Below are positions 57,247-64,000 of a stretch of 64,000 nucleotides of DNA, in pieces. The notes under the pieces were generated by a model, which had not been told where the DNA came from, did no database searches, and saw only the letters and a list, made by a program, of their open reading frames with translations. Each line of letters starts with the position of its first letter. The first letter of the stretch is position 1. The DNA is taken from NCBI RefSeq assembly GCF_905171765.1, contig NC_053392.1:108566821-108630820 (forward strand). Direction: 5' to 3'. The DNA is from Bufo bufo (taxonomy: Eukaryota; Chordata; Amphibia; Anura; Bufonidae). The position numbers were made by a program, and so were the translations under genes.

Positions 57247-58799
57247 TATATTAGAGGGTTTTTTCACCCTAACCAAAAAGCTGTATTTCTGTCCTAAATG
57301 TGACAGTCACTTATGCACGTGTAATCTCAGATGTGCAATATATTAGAGACTTTTTTCACCCCAGTAACCAAAAAGCCGTATTTCTGGCCTAAATGTGACG
57401 GTCACATATGCTTGTCTAATACCAGATGTGCAATATATTAGAGCCTTTTTTCACTCCAGTAACCAAAAAGCTGTATTTCTGGCCTAAATGTGACAGTCAC
57501 TTATGCACGTGTAATCCCAGACGTGCAGTATATTAGAGGGTTTTTTCACCCTAACTAAAAAGCTGTATTTCTGTCCTAAATGTGACAGTCACTTATGCAC
57601 GTGTAATCTCAGATGTGCAATATATTAGAGGCTTTTTTCACCCCAGTAACCAAAAAGCCGTATTTCTGGCCTAAATGTGACAGTCACATATGCTTGTCTA
57701 ATACCAGATGTGCAATATATTAGAGGCTTTTTTCACCCTAACCAAAAAGCTGTATTTCTGTCCTAAATGTGACAGTCACTTATGCACGTGTAATCCCAGA
57801 TGTGCAGTATATTAGAGGGTTTTTTCACCCTAACTAAAAAGCTGTATTTCTGTCCTAATTGTGACAGTCACTTATGCTTGTCTAATCTCAGATGTGCAGT
57901 ATATTAGAGGGTTTTTTCACCCTAACCAAAAAGCTGTATTTCTGTCCTAAATGTGACAGTCACTTATGCTTGTCTATTCCCAGATGTGCAGTATATCAGA
58001 GGCTTTTTCACCCCAGTATGCCAAAGCCGAATTTATGGCCTAAATGTGACAGTCACTTATGCACGTGTAATCCCAGATGTGCAGTATATTAGAGGTTTTT
58101 TTCACCCTAACCAAAAAGCTGTATTTCTGTCCTAAATGTGACAGTCACTTATGCACGTGTAATCCCAGATGTGCAATATATTAGAGGGTTTTTTCATCCC
58201 AGTATGCCAAAGCAGTATTTCTGGACTTGCAGACATGCAGATATCCTGTGCTGGTGCACTATTGTTGCATAAAATGTCTGCCGATCATGTATTGATATTG
58301 ACTAACTGAAGAAAAAAAAGTTAGTTTTCAGCAGTAGTTGGCTTAGGGCAGGCTTAAAGAAATTGTGCACTGCACCCACAAAACACTTTTTCTGTAGATC
58401 GCTGAGTACATAGTCTAGTTCTTGATAAGATTTCTCCCTGATCTCTCCCTTACAGCAGCTGCAGCCTCTCCCTACACTAATCCGAGCAGAGTGATGGGTG
58501 GCGCTACGTGACTCCAGCTTAAATAGAGGGTGGGTCACATGCTGCAGTTGGCCAATCACAGCCATGCCAATAGTAGGCATGGCTTTGATGGCCTTTTGGG
58601 GCAATTAGTATGATGCTTGTTGATTGGCTGCTTTGCAGCCTTTCGAAAAGCGCCATGAAAATCGCCGAACACCAAACCCGAACTTTTACGTAAATGTTCG
58701 GGTTCGGGTTCGGGTCCGGGTGCCGAAAACCCTAAAGTTTGGTACGAACCCGAACTTTACAGTTCGGGTTTGCTCAACTCTAGTTTTCACTGCTTGCAA

Positions 58800-59480
58800 A
58801 GACACTCGAGCATGTGCAATGTGAATTCCAGTGAGTTGGCACATCATGGATTAAGCAGTGTAGTGGGAGGCCGTTCTGCTGCTGCAAGTCCCGGAGATCG
58901 TTCCTTGTCAATTAAGAATGGCAAAAATGCTTGGAAAATATCCTGGACATTGCCAGCACCTTGCCCAAGCCAGTGTACTTATATAGAAAGTGATTAATGA
59001 CTAGGTAGATGACGTGCGTCATGCAAGGAGCAGGTGTTATTTCCCCCAGATTCAGGTCGGCCAGGATGTTGCAGCCATTGTCGCTAACCACCTTGCATAC
59101 ATGGAGTTGGCGGGGTGGCAGTTGTTTGCTGCTTGATGTACATTGCTTTAGCAACTTCCTGTCGGTGTGTCTACACTCACCCAGACCGAAAAGATCCAAC
59201 ATGGCATGGCAACGCTTGATTTAACACATGTGATAGGAGGGATGGGTAGTGCGAGGGACCCTGTGCCCTGCTGATGTTATGGACGGGCCAGTGTCCATGG
59301 CGGAGGAGGCAGATTAGTACCTGGTGTGGCAACCAGACTGACACAATCGTGAGGGGCACAAAACGACCTGGCTTCGTTGCCAGTGTGTGGTAGCAACTGT
59401 ACCTCCAGCAACTTGACTAGGTTGGAATTAAGTTTGTGCAACAGTGTACTGCTGAGCATGTAGAGTTGTTTACTGGTCAC
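58800..59480 (-). pseudogene. hAT transposase fragment, degenerate
   Basis: The minus strand shows KVVSDNGCNILADL (58912-59202), then CMTHVIYLVINHFLYKY, and a PTHWNS-like block near 58830: the order of the middle of a hAT transposase (CDNG, AHVLNL, PTRWNS). The part above 59210 has only weak traces. It ends at the target site of the large hAT at 58790, so that element inserted next to or into it. Confidence 0.65.
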
Positions 59481-59489
59481 GCATTACGT

Positions 59490-61790
59490 TATCCATGGCT
59501 GACCATGGAGCAGAGGAGATGTTGGATTCTTGGTAGGAGAAATAGAAAGGGATAATGACAATGGCTGGCCTGGCTGCCGCAATGGGGATCGAGAGAAGGA
59601 GGGAACTCTGGTTCTGCTGAGATACCGCAGCTATACAGAGTGACAAACGCCATTGGAACAACTGATTGCAACTGGTGTGATATACCAGTTGCCCCACAAA
59701 AAATCTGTTTGAGGCAGGGGTCTGATATACTGATAATTTCTATAGAGTGCATTTCTATTGTGCAGCATTTGTGTGCGGTTCTGCTGAGATACCGCAGCTA
59801 TACAGAGGGACAAACATCATTGGAACATCTAATTGCAACTGGTGTGATATAAAAGTTGCCCCCCAAAATATCTGATTGAGGCAGGGGTGCGATATACCTA
59901 GAATATAATTTTTATATCGTGCATTTGTATTGTGCAGCATTTGTGTGCGGTTCTGCTGAGCTACCGCAGCTATATAGACAGATAAACGCCATTGGAACAA
60001 CTAATTGCAACTGATGTGATATACCAGTTGCCTCCCAAAATATCTGATTGAGGCAGCGGTGTGATATCCTTTAATAAAATTTCTATATAGTGCATTTGTA
60101 TTGTGCAGCATTTGTGTGTGGTTCTGCTGAGATACCACATCTATACAGAGGGACAAACGCCATTGGAACAACTAATTTCAACTTGTGTGATATACCAGTT
60201 GTCCCCCAAAAATATGATTGAGGCAAGGTTGTGATATACCTATAATATAATTTCTATATAGTGCATTTGTATTGTGCAGCATTTGTGTGCTGTTCTGCTA
60301 AGATACCACAGCTATACAGAGAGACAAATGTCACAGGAACATCTAATTGCAACTAGTGTGATATAACAGTTGCCCCCAAAAAAATCTGATTAAGGCAGCG
60401 GTGCGATATACCTAGAATATAATTTATATATAGTTATTTGCATTGTGCAGCATTTGTGTGCTGTTCTGCTGAGATACCGCAGCTATACAGACAGACAAAC
60501 TCCATTGGAACAACTAACTGCAACTGATGTGATATACCAGTTGCCCCCCAAAAAAATCTGATTGAGGCAGGGTCATGATATACCCATAATATAATTTCTA
60601 TATAGTGCATTTATATTGTGCAACATTTGTGTGTGGTTCTGTTGAGATACCACAGCTATACAGAGGGACAAACATACAGTAATTGGAACATCTAATTGCA
60701 ACTGGTGTGATATACCAGTTGCCCCCTAAAAAAAAATATGATTGAGGCAGGGGTGTAATATACCTATAATATAATTTCTATATAGTGCATTTGTATTGTG
60801 CAGCATTTGTGTACGGTTCTGCTGAGATACCACAGCTACTCTATATAGAGTGACAAACATAATTTGAACAACTAATTGCAACTGGTGTGATATACCAGTT
60901 GCCCCCCATAAACTCTGATTGAGACAGGGGTGTGATATACCTATAATATAATTTTTATATAGTGAATTTGTATTGTGCAGCATTTTTGTGCTGTTCTGTT
61001 GAGATACCACAGCTATACAGAGGGACAAACGCCTTTGGAACAACTAATTGCAACTGGTGTGATATACCAGTTGCCTTTATAAAAATCTGATTGAGGCAGG
61101 GGTGTGATATACCTATAATATCATTTCTATATAGTGCATTTGAATTGTGCAGCACTTGTGTGCGGTCCTGCTGAGATACCACAGCTATTCAGAGGGACAA
61201 ACGCCATTGGAACAACTAACTAAAACTGGTGTGATTTACCAGTTGCCCCCAAAAAAAACTGATTGAGGCAGGGGTGCGATATACCTATAATATAATTACT
61301 ATATAGTGCATTTTATTGTGTAGCATTTGTGTGCGGTTCTACTGAGAAACCGCAGCTAAACAGAGGGACAAACGTCAATGGAACATTTAATTGCAACTGG
61401 TGTGATATAACAGTTGCCCCCAAAAAAATCTGATTGAGGCAGCGGTGCGATATACCTAGAATATAATTTATATATAGTGCATTTGAATTGTGCAGCATTT
61501 GTCTGTTGTTCTGTAGAGATGCCGCAGCTATACAGAGTGACAAACATAATTGGAACAACTAATTGCAACTGGTCTGATATACCAGTTGCCCCACCAAAAA
61601 ATCTGATTGAGGCAGGGGTGTAATATACCTATAATATAATTTCTATATAGTGCATTTGTATAGTGCAGCATTTGTGTGCGGTTCTGCTGAGATACTGCAG
61701 CTATACAGTGACAAACACCATTAGAACAACTAATTGCAACTGGTGTGATATACCAGTTGCCCACTCCAAAAAAACTGATTAAGGGGTTCT
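59490..61790. repeat. Tandem array of about 175-bp units upstream of a hAT transposase
   Basis: About 13 units with 'gtgcagcatttgtgtgcggt', 'tctgctgagataccgcagct', 'ggaacaactaattgcaactg' and 'tgatataccagttgcccc'. Small minus-strand frames recur in each unit and are artefacts of the repeat. The array ends about 60 bp before the transposase ATG at 61853. Confidence 0.92.
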
Positions 61791-61852
61791 ATATACATGC
61801 TTCCATAAAAACTGATCTTCTATAGGGACTTTGTCATAGAGTTATTTTGAAA

Positions 61853-64000
61853 ATGACAGGCAGAGGAAGAGGCAGGCCATTCTGCAGGGGTAGTGGGGGT
61901 CGGCAGGTGCACTAGGCCGGAGCCTAAGTGGGAAGTTGGAGAAGGTGCGTGTGCGATTACGTCAAAGGACGCATCAGAGTTGGTTGAGTGGCTTACTCAG
62001 CCATCTGCTTCTGCACCCTCCTCATCCTCTGTATCTGCACCCTCCTCACTCTCTGCTGTGTGCACCCCCAAAGACAACACCACCACCACCATAGCCCCTC
62101 CACTCGAGTCAGAGGAATTATTTTACCATCAATTCCCAGACCTTACTGATGCGCAGCCATTTTTGGCATCGGGTGAGGAAGAGGAGGTAGCAACAGCCGC
62201 CACCCAGCGGTCTGACGACAGTATCCAGATCAGCCAAAGGAGGGTGGTCCCCGCTGTTGCTGTCTACTCCGAGATCTATAATGTCAGTGGTGGTAATGGT
62301 GACGATGATGAAGTGTCGATGGATGTCACTTGGGTGCTCACAAGAGAGGAAGAGTAGGGGAGTTCAGAGGGAGAGACGGAGCAGCAGATAGGGGGTAGAA
62401 GGAGGAGAAGCATATAGAACTCGCAGTGCACAGAAGGCAAAAAGCACACTGCAAATCTATCTGGAGCAAGCCATCCACCATGCATGGTCACATATTGCCC
62501 TCCCAGGATGCCGGAACATGGCTCCGCAATGTGGGCTTTTTTTTAACGTATCAGCTGCTGATAATAGTGTTGCCATCTGAAGCCTGTGCTGTCAACGCAT
62601 AAGTTGCGGTAACCCCAACACTCACCTAGGCACCTGGCCTCCCATCACTGAGTCCAGTGTGAGCAACGATGTCAGAACCCACAAAGCCACACTCCTGGTG
62701 CTCCACGTCCTGCCTCTTCTCCTTCTGCTCTCTCCTCCCATTTGTCCTCCACTCCACCTTCCCGTCGTCACGTTAATCTGGCACAAGGCAGGCTTCCGTG
62801 GCGCAAATTTTCGAGCGTAAAAAAATGATGACGCCGGATAATCCTCTTGCCCAACGGTTGACTGCTGGCTTGTCAGAACTGCTAGCCCACCAACTACTGC
62901 ATTATAAATTGGTGGACTCGGAGGCCTTTAGAAAATTTGTGGCCATTGGCACACCGCAATGGAAGTTCCCCGGAAAGGAAATATTTCTCCCAGAAGGGCA
63001 TCCCTGAAGTATAAGGCCACTTTCAGCGGCAAGTTAATATATCTCTGGCACACAGTGTCGGTGCCAAGATACATCTGATCACAGACACATGGTCTAGCAA
63101 ACATGGGCAGGGAAGGTACATAACTTTTACTGCCCACTGGGTAAACCTTCTGATGGCCGCCAGGCATGTAACCCGTGGCACCCGTGTGGATTGCGTGAAG
63201 GCCTGCCTCTTCTTCTCCTCCTCCTACTCCATCCTCCGTCTCCTCCTCGGCTGACTCCTCCTTTTCCACTGCTACTGCCTCTTCCGCTGCACCCTCCAAG
63301 CTTCTCAGAACCTATTCGACATGCCAGGTCAGACGTTTGCATGCTGTGCTTCGGCTGTTGTGCCTGGAAGCCAAGAGTCACTCTGGTCCTGTATTTCTTT
63401 CAGCTCTGCGGTCACAGACTGATCAGTGGCTAACCTCGCTCAATTTGACAGTTGGTAAAGTGGTGTGCGAGAACGGTGCCAATCTGCTGAGCGTGCTGAA
63501 ACAGGGCAAAATGACACACGTCCTAAACTTAGTTGTGCAGTGATTTGCTGCCAAATACCCTGGGGTCCAGGACGTCTTGCAGCAGGCCAGGAAAATATCT
63601 GGCCATTTTACAAAATCTTACATGGCCATTGCTCGTCTTGCTGACATTCAGCGGCAACACCACTTGCCCATCAGATGTTGATTTGTGACTGCCCTACGCT
63701 CTGGAACTCCACCTTGTATATGCTTGATAGGCTTCTTCAGCAGAAACGTGCAGTTAATGACTACCATTACGAACTCTGCGGCATGACAGGTTCTGGGGAG
63801 CTTGGTTTTTTTTCACAGCGCCATTGGCTGCTCATGCACGACGCATGCAGACTTCTGCGGCCATTTGATGAGATCACCAAACTGGTCAGGCGCAGCCAGG
63901 GCGCCATCAGTGACATCGTACCTTACGCCTTCTTTCTGGAGAGTGCATTGCGTGGTGTCATTTATCAATCCGTCGAGGAGCAGGAGCAGGAAGAGGAGGA
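61853..64000 (+). pseudogene. hAT transposase, broken, runs off the window
   Basis: ATG at 61853 gives MTGRGRGRPF, like the intact enzyme at 43098, but the frame breaks within the first 25 codons and resumes as SELVEWLTQPSAS and SEELFYHQFPDLTDAQPFL. The BED finger region (about 62520-62640) is degenerate with stops. Later blocks are FERKKMMTPDNPLAQRLTAGLSELL (62800-63000), a TDTW-like block near 63085 (the first catalytic Asp), VVCENGANLL (Glu where the second Asp should be) near 63460, MTHVLNLVVQ, and PGVQDVLQQARK near 63560. It stops mid-gene at the acidic insert near 63990. A relative of, but clearly older than, the intact copy. Confidence 0.85.

Larger units (their letters stand above)
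55195..58220. repeat. About 92-bp tandem array, 5' side of the large hAT
   Basis: About 21 units of 'cctaaatgtgacagtcactt', 'atgcacgtgtaatcccagat' and 'gtgcagtatattagaggctt', interrupted by a Tc1 at 56197-57246. The nearest unit ends about 95 bp from the transposase ATG at 55100. Confidence 0.9.
38051..58782 (-). mobile_element. Large hAT element with nested insertions
   Basis: Ends TAGAGTTGAGCAGAC and GTTTGCTCAACTCTA. The flanking 8 bp are GTTTCCAC (38043-38050) and GTTTTCAC (58783-58790), one mismatch. On the minus strand the order is: 5' end with GTTCGGG-rich sequence, an array of about 92-bp units (58220 to 55195), transposase (55100 to 50450), a second 92-bp array (49985 to 48770), and the 3' end. 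A complete hAT (38821-48630) and a Tc1 (56197-57246) are inserted in it. Confidence 0.78.

Noticed and set aside
59470..61764. Series of small minus-strand ORFs
   Set aside because: Each recurs at the spacing of the 175-bp array and is a repeat artefact.

Overview
The window looks like repeat-packed vertebrate chromosomal DNA. The best fit is a frog or toad with a large, transposon-rich genome. This is an inference from one vertebrate-type glycosyltransferase exon, a Ngaro-type tyrosine-recombinase retrotransposon, several Tc1/mariner families, and large hAT transposons with long tandem arrays. No bacterial genes, rRNA, tRNA or CRISPR array was seen. The only host-gene sequence recognised is the terminal exon of an A4GNT-like glycosyltransferase (1053-1640, minus). 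Nearly everything else is mobile DNA, nested several layers deep.

Layout, left to right. 1-5381: the A4GNT-like exon, two copies of a palindromic repeat, and AT-rich sequence without genes. 5382-11485: the left part of a decayed hAT transposon, broken by a Tc1 element (6084-7655), a small MITE (7916-8144) and a 2.3-kb fold-back element (8901-11220) that carries its own MITE. 11616-15019: a hAT fragment, a mariner-type MITE and a truncated Tc1. 15371-24523: a complete minus-strand LTR retrotransposon flanked by CAATT. It has no visible pol genes but carries a broken ORF with a cold-shock-like domain. A Tc1 sits in its 3' LTR and a 1.8-kb LTR-like element, itself holding a hAT MITE, sits in its 5' LTR. 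24702-25845: a hairpin MITE and a PIF/Harbinger transposase fragment.

25869-38042 is a hAT element without a transposase, holding a GC-rich minisatellite, a Ngaro-type element (29401-35337) and a Tc1 (35419-36456). It abuts a second hAT (38051-58782) and the two share the 8-bp target duplication GTTTCCAC. Inside the second hAT lies a third, complete one (38821-48630) with a perfect duplication (CTCTGCCT) and an intact 1082-codon transposase. The second hAT's own transposase (50450-55100, minus) is broken by frameshifts, by a 412-bp duplication around a 913-bp insert, and its 5' array holds another Tc1 (56197-57246). 58800-64000: a hAT transposase fragment, then an array of about 175-bp units leading into a fourth hAT transposase that runs off the window.

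One theme recurs. Four hAT lineages each carry a private tandem array (units about 74, 92, 140 and 175 bp) that ends within about 40-100 bp of the transposase ATG, once later insertions are discounted. The most unusual item is the cold-shock-like domain in the LTR retrotransposon. Array and repeat edges are approximate; edges fixed by target-site duplications are to the base.
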